From: Nemertoderma westbladi
Taxonomy: Eukaryota; Xenacoelomorpha; Nemertodermatida; Nemertodermatidae
Length of the DNA: 64,000 nt
Assembly (NCBI GenBank): GCA_032718475.1
Contig: JAUCBJ010008845.1
Location: 1-64,000 of the forward strand
Direction: 5' to 3'
Position 1 is the stretch's first letter. Each line of letters opens with the position of its first letter. The notes under the pieces are model-generated. The model did not search any database. It was not told the DNA's origin and saw nothing but the letters and a program-made list of their open reading frames with translations. Shown here piece after piece: positions 32,927 to 42,556 of this stretch. The position numbers and the translations under genes were made by a program.

Positions 32927-33355
32927 AAATTAATTAATTGTATTAACTTTATTATGCTTTAATGTATTACTAATGTATTACTATTACTAATGTATTATAC
33001 TTTATACATTGATTTCTATTTTTAGATTAATTAGTTTTTATATTACTTACCGCTACTAAATGAGATCATTATTGGAAACATCTAACCATAGACTTGCAGC
33101 CTTATTTAGCCCTAGGGTATACAGCTCCCCTACTGGTAACTATTTTGGAGTTAATGTTAGCAAAGGGCCTAAACTTAAGACAACCTATCGCCTAGGTTAC
33201 CAGTTACGCATGAATGAGCAATTTATCGGGGCCCCTCTTAAAATTATTTGTGCTGCGTCAGGATTGCCTCATTTAAGGAAGCCGCATCCCTATCGATAAT
33301 CTAATTATGGTATCGCTAACCAATTTCAGTATACTGTATAATTAAATAGGGCCCT
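32927..33355 (-). repeat. Inverted-repeat arm, right (partner at 6091-6393)
   Basis: Reverse-complement match to 6091-6393 with two extra insertions. The left flank (32840-32960) also matches 39646-39730 directly, so this is an interspersed family rather than a unique pair. Confidence 0.8.
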
Positions 33356-33461
33356 TTCCAATGGTCCTATTCTCAAAACAATCTAACCTACTATATAATT
33401 AATTACTTAAGACTGCGAGGTATGCGTAATTAACACATCTCATTTACCAGTATTCCTTAAA

Positions 33462-33877
33462 AACTATGAAGTTATATTGCTTAAGAGTTCTAAGGGGCGA
33501 GCCATGAGGCAAGATGTTTGAGACTTATTTATATATATTATTACTTAATTTTGACCCCCCAATCGGCATCTACTACGGCACAGGTCATATCTTTTGCGGA
33601 GACATAGAATAGTCTGAAGTTCCCCTGTCTGCCGCTAGAGGGCTTATTATCTGAAAATTAACATCTTCTCTAACTTTGCTATTTTCAATCCGCAAAACTA
33701 TAAAGTTATATTGCTTAAGGGTTCTAAGGGGCGAGCCATGAGGCAAGATGTTTGAGGCTTATTTAGATATATTATTACTTAATTTTGACCCCCCAATCGG
33801 CATCTACTACGGCATAGGCTATATCTTTTGCAGAGTCACAGAGTAGTATGAAGTTCCCCAGTCTGCCGCTAGAGGGC
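33462..33877. repeat. Two direct repeats of about 180 bp
   Basis: 33462-33642 and 33698-33877 are near-identical, sharing TTAAGRGTTCTAAGGGGCGAG and GACCCCCCAATCGGCATCTA. They are separated by about 55 bp. Confidence 0.85.
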
Positions 33878-33975
33878 AAAATGTCTCAAAGTGAAAACCA
33901 TACGTTAGCCATGAATTGGTTACTAGGCAATAATACTGCATTTTGCAACGTTAGGCCTATTGCTGACCGAACGAA

Positions 33976-34055
33976 AACTGCCCTGGTTCATGCAGGGATC
34001 GAACCCATGACATACGGGAGATGTGAATTCAACGCAACCACTACACCAAAGTGGA
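33976..34055 (-). other. tRNA-derived SINE head
   Basis: On the minus strand, an A box (TTGGTGTAGTGGTT) is followed at tRNA spacing by a B box (GGGTTCGATCCC). The layout resembles tRNA-Glu/Gly-type genes, but the stems do not pair properly. No clear SINE body or tail is seen. Confidence 0.5.
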
Positions 34056-34117
34056 ACAGTAACCGTCGAATTTGTTCGTTGACGTTCGAATTTGTAAGAC
34101 TCTCATTTAAGACCTGA

Positions 34118-34500
34118 CACAGACTATGCCTCACTGAGGCATAGACTATGACTCACTGAGGCATAGACTACGCCTCATTGAGGCACTGAGGCATAGACTA
34201 TGCCTCACTGAGGCATAGACTATGCCTCACTGAGGCATAGACTATGCCTCACTGGGGCACTGAGGCATAGACTATGCCTCACTGAGGCATAGACTATGCC
34301 TCACTGGGGCACTGAGGCATAGACTATGCCTCACTGAGGCATAGACTATGACTCACTGAGGCACTGAGGCATAGACTATGCCTCACTGGGGCACTGAGCC
34401 ATAGACTATGACTCATTGAGGCATAGACTATGCCTCAGTGAGGCATAGTCTATGCCTCAGTGAGGCATATTCTATGCCTCAGTGCCTCAGTGAGGCATAC
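34118..34500. repeat. Palindromic minisatellite, left block
   Basis: About 380 bp built of a ~22 bp unit containing the near-perfect palindrome GAGGCATAGACTATGCCTC, with variants such as GACTC and GGGGC. The same unit reappears at 36521-36614, on the other side of RTE copy 3. Confidence 0.9.
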
Positions 34501-36521
34501 TACTACTACTACTACTACTAGTCGGCATGCTGCATTGCAGCTGCATTTTTAAGAATGCTGTGCCGGCTTGTCAACAAAATTGCACCGCCACAACTCCCTA
34601 TCACCCATGACATTTGCTAGATCATCCGCATCTTTAAGGCCAGTGTCCTTTAAGATGCGTCTCAAGAAAGTCATGTGCTGTCCACCATGCTTATTCACTC
34701 CATGAGGTTGCCAAAGTACAAGATTATGCACTGGCTGGTCCTCACGGCGAAAGCAATGTCCTGCAAAGCGGAGGCGATTTTGTTCTAGTGTCAAGCTTGG
34801 GGGAACCAATGAGACACCTCCAATATTATATAGTGTCTGGTTGGAGATGTGTGCATTGTACTTGACACAATGAACCCGGCGTAGCATTCTTGTGAATGTG
34901 CCATCCAGAGATTTGGTGTCCTCAGCAGTTAGAGCCCAGCATGGACTCCCGTAGAGGAGTACTGGAACTACTGCTGCTCTAAATAATCGGACCTTAAGTT
35001 TCCGATTAATTCTCGGTGACTTCCAAATCCTGGAAAGCCTATTCAAGGCTGCCCATGCCTTTCCCTTACGTATTCGAAGGTTCTCACCTGACTTCCGGAT
35101 CCATGATCCCAGGTAACAGAAGTCGTCCACATAGCCATAGCTTTCCAGTTCGCTTCTTGAACTGGGTTCCAGCCGAAAACAATCCATTTCCAGAGATAAA
35201 ATCCTGAAGATGGACAGAATTTCGGTTAACACTATTGCTATAGACCCAGGGCGATGTAGGTGATTGATGCAGACTTGCATTAAAGTCTCCCAGGAATGTT
35301 AAGAATGCATGCTGATCCACTCCATCAGTAGCTGCTTGTAGATTGTGGTAGAAATTTTCCACCTCCTCTACAGGGGCAACACTAGTTGGAGAGTAGCACA
35401 CAATCAGAACCACCTTAGGAAACTTCTTAGCCAGTCTTCCAGAACATGAGAAGTGGCAACGGATGATGCGGTTAGAGATTTGGTCTATTTTGTCCAATGC
35501 TGCATGTGCAGTTGGATTCATCAATAGACCAATTCCACCATTGCCACTATCATCTGCTGACGCGAGGGCGAGTCGCCAACCGCCCCCCATGTCCTTAATC
35601 AGAACCTCATCAGTCTGTCCAGTCTGCATTCGGTGCTCTTGAACACCCACTGCGCTAAGAGAAAGCTTATCTGCCAAGGCAGTCAGCTCACCTTGTCGCA
35701 TTGGGGACCCGAGTGTTAGGGTGTTTACTGAGGCTAGTCTAGTGACTTGCCTCAGATTCACCAATGGCTTTGTTGGTCGGGGTGGAACATGAGAGTAGCC
35801 TCCAACTCCAGAATCCCTCTCCCCATCACAATCTGGCCTCCCTGGTGACCCAGGGTTTGGGCCAGAAAGGTCATCAGGAAAGGGACTCAAAGAATTGTTG
35901 GCTGCTCTCTCTCCAGTAGGGGGTGAGACAGGCAGCCGGTCAGGAGTTAACTGACGCCTGTGAGGCCGATTGTGTCCGGTAATTCCACTGGCCTCTAGTG
36001 GCCGGACCTCCGCATTGCTAATGTAATCCATAGTGGGGGTTGGGGGGTGCTTTTTTGCCGAGTCAGCTCTCGGGGCAAATACCGCACCCTGGTTTGCCAT
36101 TCCACAGGGTGGGTGTCGCAATGGAGTCAGATATGAGGCCCATCACCCATATCTACTCTGGCGCACATGACCCACCATTGGCTGTTGCAGCTCATCTGCT
36201 GGGTCATGCCCTGTACCCTTGCTGCCAGGTGCAGGTCGCAGTGAAGTGCTCTCAGAGTGGACATGAGAACACTCTACTCCTGACCAGCCATTGGTAGATC
36301 ACCATCTGCCTGGTCAGGCCATATACCCCTGCAGCCAAGTATATGGGTCCTTAATCCAGGACCAAGGGCGTCCTTATCCCAGAACAAAGGGGGTCCTAGT
36401 TACAGGACCAGATTTGCCCTAGTAAGAGGGTCTATGCAGCTACAGGTGGCACCTCCTTTATGCTGCATGGAGGTGGCAAGTTTTCTTGATCAATGACCTA
36501 GAATACCTGACCTGACCTGTG
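34500..36521 (-). mobile_element. RTE-like LINE, copy 3 (internal deletion)
   Basis: Minus-strand copy with an intact-looking 5' region (36521 down to 36121) and a 3' end with a TAG repeat tail, but with most of the RT gene deleted. It sits inside the palindromic minisatellite. TGAGGCATA is present at both edges, compatible with a target-site duplication although ambiguous in a repeat. Confidence 0.8.
34549..36121 (-). pseudogene. RTE-like LINE ORF, internally deleted
   Basis: The 5' part (36121 to about 35130) encodes a Pro-rich N-terminus and the start of an APE-type endonuclease (GVQEHRMQ, GDFNASLH). The 3' part (about 35130-34549) encodes the LGSWI segment to the C-terminus. The two meet in different frames near 35130 at an ATG/TATG microhomology. 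The end of the endonuclease and the whole catalytic RT core, including FADD, are gone. The N-terminal 130 residues are present only in this copy within the window. Confidence 0.8.
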
Positions 36522-36614
36522 AGGCATAGTCTATGCCTCAGTGCCTCAGTGAGGTAAAGTCTATGCCTCAGTGAGGCATAGTCTATGCCTCAGTGAGTCA
36601 TAGTCAATGCCTCT
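36521..36614. repeat. Palindromic minisatellite, right block
   Basis: About 95 bp of the same GAGGCATAG/CTATGCCTC units as 34118-34500, between RTE copies 3 and 2. Confidence 0.85.
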
Positions 36615-39272
36615 ACTACTACTACTAGGATCGGCATGCTGCATTGCAGCTGCATTTTTAAGAATGCTGTGCCGGCTTGTCAACAAAATTGCACCGCCAC
36701 AACTCCCTATCACCCATGACATTTGCTAGATCATCCGCATCTTTAAGGCCAGTGTCCTTTAAGATGCGTCTCAAGAAAGTCATGGGCTGTCCACCATGCT
36801 TATTCACTCCATGAGGCTGCCAAAGTACAAGATTATGCACTGGCTGGTCCTCACGGCGAAAGCAATGTCCTGCAAAGCGGAGGCGATTTTGTTCTAGTGT
36901 CAAGCTTGGGGGAACCAATGAGACACCTCCAATGTTATATAGTGTCTGGTTGGAGATGTGTGCATTGTACTTGACACAATGTACCCGGCGTAGCATTCTT
37001 GTGAATGTGCCATCCAGAGATTTGGTGTCCTCAGCAGTTAGAGCCCAGCATGGACTCCCGTAGAGGAGTACTGGAACTACTGCTGCTCTAAATAATCGGA
37101 CCTTAAGTTTCCGATTAATTCTAGGTGACTTCCAAATCCTGGAAAGCCTATTCAAGGCTGCCCATGCCTTTCCCTTACGTATTCGAAGGTCCTCACCTGA
37201 CTTCCGGATCCATGATCCCAGGTAACAGAAGTCGTCCACATGCTCAAGCATACCATCCTTTGAGCTTATGCTCATCCGATCAGAGACTTGCTGAGGACTT
37301 TCAAAGTTAACTGTCAGAATTTTGGTCTTTCTGGAGTTAATAAAAAGACCAACACTAGAAGCAGCATGTTCTAATGAGCTGAGGAGCCGCTGGGCTCCCT
37401 CTAATGATTCTGAGAGTACTCCTAAGTCATCAGCAAAGTCTAGATCAGTTAGGTACTTGGCAGGATTTCCTCGACTTCTGGAATTTCCTCGACTTCTGGA
37501 GCCAGTAGGTGGAGTTATCATCACCCCATCATCATTATGATGATCTAAGGACATGCGTAGAACATAGTCAACCACAATAATGAACAAGAATGGTGCAAGT
37601 GTGTCTCCTTGGAGGACGCCCCATAACACTTCAAATGGTTCTGTGTCACCGTCAACAGTAGACACAAATGTTGTCGAACCATCGTATACTGATCTGATTG
37701 CTGCAATAATTTCATCAGGAATCCCATATAATGAAAGTATGCTGAACATACGTGAGCGAGAGACTGAATCAAAGGCCTTGAAGAAGTCAACAAAGATAAC
37801 AGCCAGATGCCTGTCTTTCTTTTTTGATAACTCTTCAATTATCCTTCTAAGTGCCAAAATGGGCTCCATGGTCCCACGACCTTTACGGAACCCATTCTGA
37901 TTTCCACGTAGCAGTCTCTCAATGGGATCCCTGATGCGATTTAATAGAATTCTATTGTATAGTTTTGCAGCAATCGAGATCAATGAGATTCCCCGAAAAG
38001 AACCATAGAGTGTTAGGTTGCCCTTCTTGGGAACTGGCACCAACTTATTTGTTTTCATTTCTTGTGGGACTCTTGTTGTACGGTACATGTCTACTATGAT
38101 GGGATAGATGAGCTTTAAACACTCAGGTATTTTAAAGACCTCAGGGGGAACACCATCTACTCCACTGGCACGATTGGTCTTAATGCTCTTTGCAGCAGCC
38201 TTCACTTCTGCAAAGGAGATATCGCCAATGGGAATATCTGGGAGTACAGACTCAGACACTTTTACTTCTATAAAGTTATCAGGCAATACCCTGTCATTAT
38301 TGAGGAGCTTTTCAAAGTGGGCTTTCCAACCATTGAGGCGATCGGCTGGTGATTCAGCCTTAACCTTGGTGGTTGGTTGGCTTTTCCGCCCAGTAAGCAG
38401 ATTGATCGATTTCCATGCCTGGGATGATTGCCTGCTGTCGTCAGCATCATTGATGGCATCAACCTGTTGGTTTATTAGCTCCTGTAGATTAACAGAGTAC
38501 TGCCTGTTCAGGGACCTAGATGCAGCTTTAACTGCATTCTTGGCCGCTGTAGTCTGTTTGAGTCGGGACTCTTTCTGCGCCTTATGAAGGTCATTTCGGC
38601 ACTTCTGAATTTTGTTGTCAGTCCAGGGGGCCCTTTTCCTGTTTCGAGGGTATACAGGAACTGTTTCTGCAGCTGCTAACTTAACTGCTTCTGTAAAGGC
38701 AGTATAGCCCTCACAGTGATCTGCCGCCTCAGAGGCAAGAGCCTCATACCTGTTGCTCAGCTGTAGTGTGAAGCTGGATCTCACACTTGGCTGTTGCAAC
38801 AGAGAGGACCAGTCATGCCGTGGCAAGGCAGATTTCGTTGTTCTGCTAGCACGCAGACTAAGTCTTACCTTGGCCACAATAAGGCGGTGATTACTGGAGA
38901 AGGGTCGAAGTGTAAATGCATTACAGTCTTGTATAGAGCTCCTGTATTTCCTACGAAACAGAATATGGTCTATCTGGGACTTGTGACCACTGGGTCCACT
39001 ATGAGTCCATAGCTTTCCAGTTCGCTTCTTGAACTGGGTTCCAGCCGAAAACAATCCATTTCCAGAGATAAAATCCTGAAGATGGACAGAATTTCGGTTA
39101 ACACTATTGCTATAGACCCAGGGAGATGTAGGTGATTGATGCAGACTTGCATTAAAGTCTCCCAGGAATGTTAAGAATGCATGCTGATCCACTCCATCAG
39201 TTGCTGCTTGTAGATTGTGGTAGAAATTTTCCACCTCCTCTATAGGGGCAACACTAGTTGGAGAGTAGCACA
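36613..39272 (-). mobile_element. RTE-like LINE, copy 2 (5'-truncated, longest RT)
   Basis: Minus-strand copy from a TAG-repeat tail at 36613-36625 to a 5' truncation at about 39272, where identity to copy 3 ends. It abuts unrelated sequence and then a MITE. Confidence 0.85.
36658..39272 (-). CDS. RTE-like endonuclease/reverse transcriptase (5'-truncated)
   Basis: An uninterrupted frame of about 870 element-derived residues; the open frame runs on to 39378 through flanking MITE sequence. In order: the endonuclease C-terminal half with LLVCYSP, GDFNASLH and a final S-N-H box where APE endonucleases usually have S-D-H; a linker; RT motifs FRGISLI, FVDFFKAFDSV and QGDTLAPFLF; catalytic FADD; then LGSWI and the C-terminal region. 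A 12 bp in-frame duplication near 37478 gives a doubled SRSRGN. The 5' truncation and altered endonuclease box make autonomous activity unlikely. The trinucleotide tail supports the RTE group. Confidence 0.85.
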
Positions 39273-39285
39273 CAAGTAGTAGGGT

Positions 39286-39588
39286 CTTGGCCGGCTCTGC
39301 GACAGTTAGACCACACTGACACCCATTGGGTGTCATATGACACCCAATTATCACCCTATGGGTGTCATTGGGTGTCATTGGCGCCAGACTGTCTGGGTGA
39401 CACCTCCCAATTAGGCTAATTAGACCCTAATTGACAGGTGTCATCAATTAATTAGTACAATTAAACCCTAACAGGTGTCATATGACTCCTAATTAGGGTT
39501 TAATTCATTATCCTAATTAATCAGACTGATTAGCGCCCTGACACACAATGGGTCATCAGTGTTGTCTAACTGTCGCAGAGCCGGCTCA
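39286..39588. mobile_element. MITE with ~45 bp terminal inverted repeats
   Basis: Left end GCCGGCTCTGCGACAGTTAG and right end CTAACTGTCGCAGAGCCGGC are exact inverse copies, and weaker pairing extends inward through the GACACCCAYTGGGTGTCA-like region. It is about 300 bp with no ORF. The interior is rich in GGTGTCAT repeats. The superfamily is not clear. Confidence 0.8.
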
Positions 39589-39639
39589 AGAGGGTGTCAT
39601 AAGTGACACCGCAGCCCTTTTATTTATTAATACTTATTT

Positions 39640-39795
39640 ATTTGTACCTAATTTTAATTAATTATTTGTATTCTATTTTACTTTATTTATTCATTTGTAC
39701 TTTATTTTAAATTAATTAATTGTATTACTTTTATTTTATACATTGATTTCTATTTTTAGATTAATTAGTTTTTATATTACCAATGAGATCACTAT
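39640..39795 (+). repeat. Third, partial copy of the 6091/32927 repeat family
   Basis: Matches 32850-33058 in direct orientation, including TACATTGATTTCTATTTTTA and ATTAGTTTTTATATTAC. The GATTATCGATAGGG half is absent. Confidence 0.75.
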
Positions 39796-39946
39796 GACAT
39801 AATGTCTATTTTTAGCTCTATGGTTTATAGATCCCTTATCGTTAACTTTATAATCTTTCCTCTCGCGGCCCCTTTGTCTTCGTTATTCAATGTCGCCACT
39901 CTGCCTACCATTGAATAACATTGGGCAATCATTATCTCGCCTGATG

Positions 39947-40070
39947 TGACGTCATCAAAGCTGCTCTCTGATTGGTTTAATTATACAGTCTTTTCTCCCT
40001 CCTGTTCCCTGATTGGCTAACCCATTCTAGCCCCCTCTATAATAGCCCCCGTTCACCACATTCCCAATCA
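39947..40070 (+). promoter_or_regulatory. Promoter of the interrupted single-exon gene
   Basis: A perfect CRE (TGACGTCA, 39947-39954), two inverted CCAAT boxes (ATTGG at 39971 and 40012), a TATA-like TATAATA at 40038 and an initiator-like CATTCCC about 30 bp on. The first ATG follows at 40164. Upstream, GTTATTCAATG and its exact inverse at 39882 and 39909 form an operator-like dyad. Confidence 0.6.
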
Positions 40071-40163
40071 TTGTCTCTTTGTTTTCCTGAAAAGTTTTAA
40101 TTATTTTCGTAAAAGTATTTATTTATTTTTATTTCCTAAACGAGTTACCGGTACACAATCACA

Positions 40164-41298
40164 ATGGCACATTCAGAAATCAGCTATTCAAGCAACGATC
40201 TGGTTTGCAACGAAAATCAGTTTATGCTACAAGACAACTCGTTTGGTCTATATTTCGATTTGGCGAACAAACTCTTCCCGTTAACGATAAATACAACCTT
40301 AAACCAACCCATCCCGATTCCGGCAAACTACGCGCACTTTATTTTCCGCGCCTGCTACGAACTTCACGATGGACAATATCAAACCCTCGATGATAATAAA
40401 CTTCATTCCTCCAACCACGGTTTCAAACTTTTAAAAAGGGACAACAAAATAACGTTCAATCTAACTACTTCGCCCGAAACGTTTACGATTCCAACTAGTA
40501 TAGTCGATTTTATTCGAGAAAACATCAACCAAGATGTGGCAAATCGTCTACTGGGTTTAACCACTCTCGTAACCTCCTTCTTCTCCGATGATCGCTTATT
40601 TGATTTTCATAGTATCGCAAACTCGATTCTTCTTCTCATCTGGAACTCGTCGACTCCGACCGAGGAAGAGGAGACTCGTTTCTTTAAACTTTTCGACAAG
40701 GATGTTCTCGCTTTCGGCGAGAAATTGAATGAGCTCACATGCTTTTTCGCCAATAAAGTCTCCTATTACTTTGGATTCAATTATAGAGTTGGCACCTATG
40801 GAAGTATTAACCCAGTGAAACCACTCGAGTTAATAAAGCTGGAAGACACGGTAAACAGTTCATGGATCACATTTTCCGTCGCCTGCGCAAATTTATTTCA
40901 ACAATATGTAAACATCTGTCGCCCTTTTATTAATCCTACTACTCACCTTGTCCTAAAACCGGGCAATTGGGTTGCTTTTGACTATTGCACTTTTGGGTTT
41001 GTTACAAATATTCGGAACGAGCGCAATTTAGCGATCACCAATGGCTACAGGGTTGACGATGGAAAGGATATTGTTTCTTCTAGGGGCATGATTCTTCTTA
41101 CACCAACCGAGGTCGGCGAATTGAAATGGTTCGATTCATCCATCGAGGATAGTGAATGTGTCTGCTACGATGAACTTAACGTCTACAAAGACAACATTTC
41201 CGAGCGAATATCGATACAAAGTTGTATCAGTGATTCAGAAATTGATTTACAGATAACCGAGAGAAAATTTAACGAATCCTTTACTATAGCTAACACGA
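40164..41298 (+). pseudogene. Unrecognised single-exon gene, 5' part (split by element 2)
   Basis: ATG at 40164 in context ACAATGG. 1135 nt remain before the insertion point. As the DNA stands the frame runs 46 nt into the LTR and stops at 41345, giving 393 residues. If the insertion and one CACGA copy are discounted, the two parts share one frame of 1710 nt (569 residues plus stop), with no other break. I do not recognise the product. It has no signal peptide or membrane segment, is rich in Asn, Phe and Leu, and includes an LKPGNWVAFDYC segment. It could be a host gene or the gene of a larger virus-like or mobile element. Confidence 0.65.
41294..41298. other. Target-site duplication of element 2, left
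   Basis: CACGA directly precedes the TG of the LTR and is repeated at 60000-60004 directly after the CA. Confidence 0.9.
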
Positions 41299-42478
41299 TG
41301 TTTGCGCTTTTGAAGACCTTTGACAGTTTAACCTGCCAAAATTAGAATGTCTTTTAAATGATATATATTCTTTAGCTTTATGACGAGTATTTGATACACT
41401 ACATTAGCCGAATCCAGTCTATGCGCAATCATTCACCCGTTGGATATACCCGGGAGACTGAGTTCGGAGCTTAATGATTGATAGTGTAAGCCTACTGTAT
41501 TATTCGACTGATCGTAATATATAATCTCTGACAAATATTATTCACTTTCGGGAAATATTAACAGTTCCTTTAGGACGTGGCGCTCTAAATATGTAAACAG
41601 AGTTATGACTTAAACTAGACACAACGAAAAGGCTATAGTTTCACGTATATGGCACATTCTTTAGGAGATGCTTTGTTATCAGTTACACTCATACACAATG
41701 CTGCACAATACTGCACACTAATCTGCCGACCTTCACTAAATTTGGTCACGTATAAAGAGAGCAACATACAATTTATGTCGGGCATATGAAATAGCATTAG
41801 ATTCACTTCAAACCACTCAACATAGGTCGCAATCGTTTATCTGTAACCGGTCTCTCTAACCTTTAGTATATCAAGAAGGTGGGGTGTCTGACTATTGATC
41901 AGTATTCCGATATAATATTTCATCCACAAATATAATGAATAACCGACAGTAAAAGCAGTAATATTAATGTATAAATGATTATTAAGTGAATGAGTTAACT
42001 TGTGTAACTCGTGAGTAGTTAAGATAACAGATATACGTTCTATAATTAAGCCTACTAATGTAAGACTAAAGACTGAAAACACGGAGGTGCCGAAAGCCGA
42101 TGTTCTTAGACTCTGGGCAAAAAACACAACACTGAACTACTGAGTTCTGTATACACCTCCAACACAGAGACAACAAACGCTCTGATTGGTCAACCGAACA
42201 ACGAGAGAACAAAGAAACAAAGAAACGTCGACGTGGCAATATCAGCTGTTAACCGTCGTCATGGTAGCGACACTGTTTTCAAGAGTATCTAGCTTATCGC
42301 GTCACGAGATTGCGGATTATGTCCTCTAAAGTACAAATACAGTACAAATACAGAAGAAATGACTTTTATGTCCTCTAAAACACCAGTAAAGCAAGGACAT
42401 GTCCTTTTTATGCCTGGCAAACCAACTACAGAGTACTTTAAGGGAAAATAACCGGTTAATGACGCAAAAGCTTTTACA
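41299..42478 (-). repeat. 3' LTR of element 2
   Basis: 1180 bp, matching 58820-59999. On the minus strand it carries a CCAAT box (RC of 42183-42193) upstream of a GTATAC TATA-like site, plausible as the U3 promoter. The 96-residue open frame inside it (41837-42127) is present in both LTRs and has no recognisable domain. Confidence 0.95.
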
Positions 42479-42489
42479 CCGCTCCCAGA
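42479..42489 (-). other. Polypurine tract of element 2
   Basis: TCTGGGAGCGG on the minus strand abuts the 3' LTR. Its GGAGCGG end equals that of element 1. Confidence 0.65.
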
Positions 42490-42556
42490 AAATGGGATTT
42501 AAGTCTATAAAATATAACAAATCACAGTTTCTAAAATATAAAAATACTCTAAACAG

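Noticed and set aside
34118-34500. CRISPR-like array
   Set aside because: The unit is palindromic and contiguous, with no unique spacers and no cas-like genes; the surroundings are animal DNA.
41837-42127. 96-residue frame repeated in both LTRs of element 2 (also 59358-59648)
   Set aside because: LTR sequence; identity of the copies reflects recent duplication, not coding constraint.
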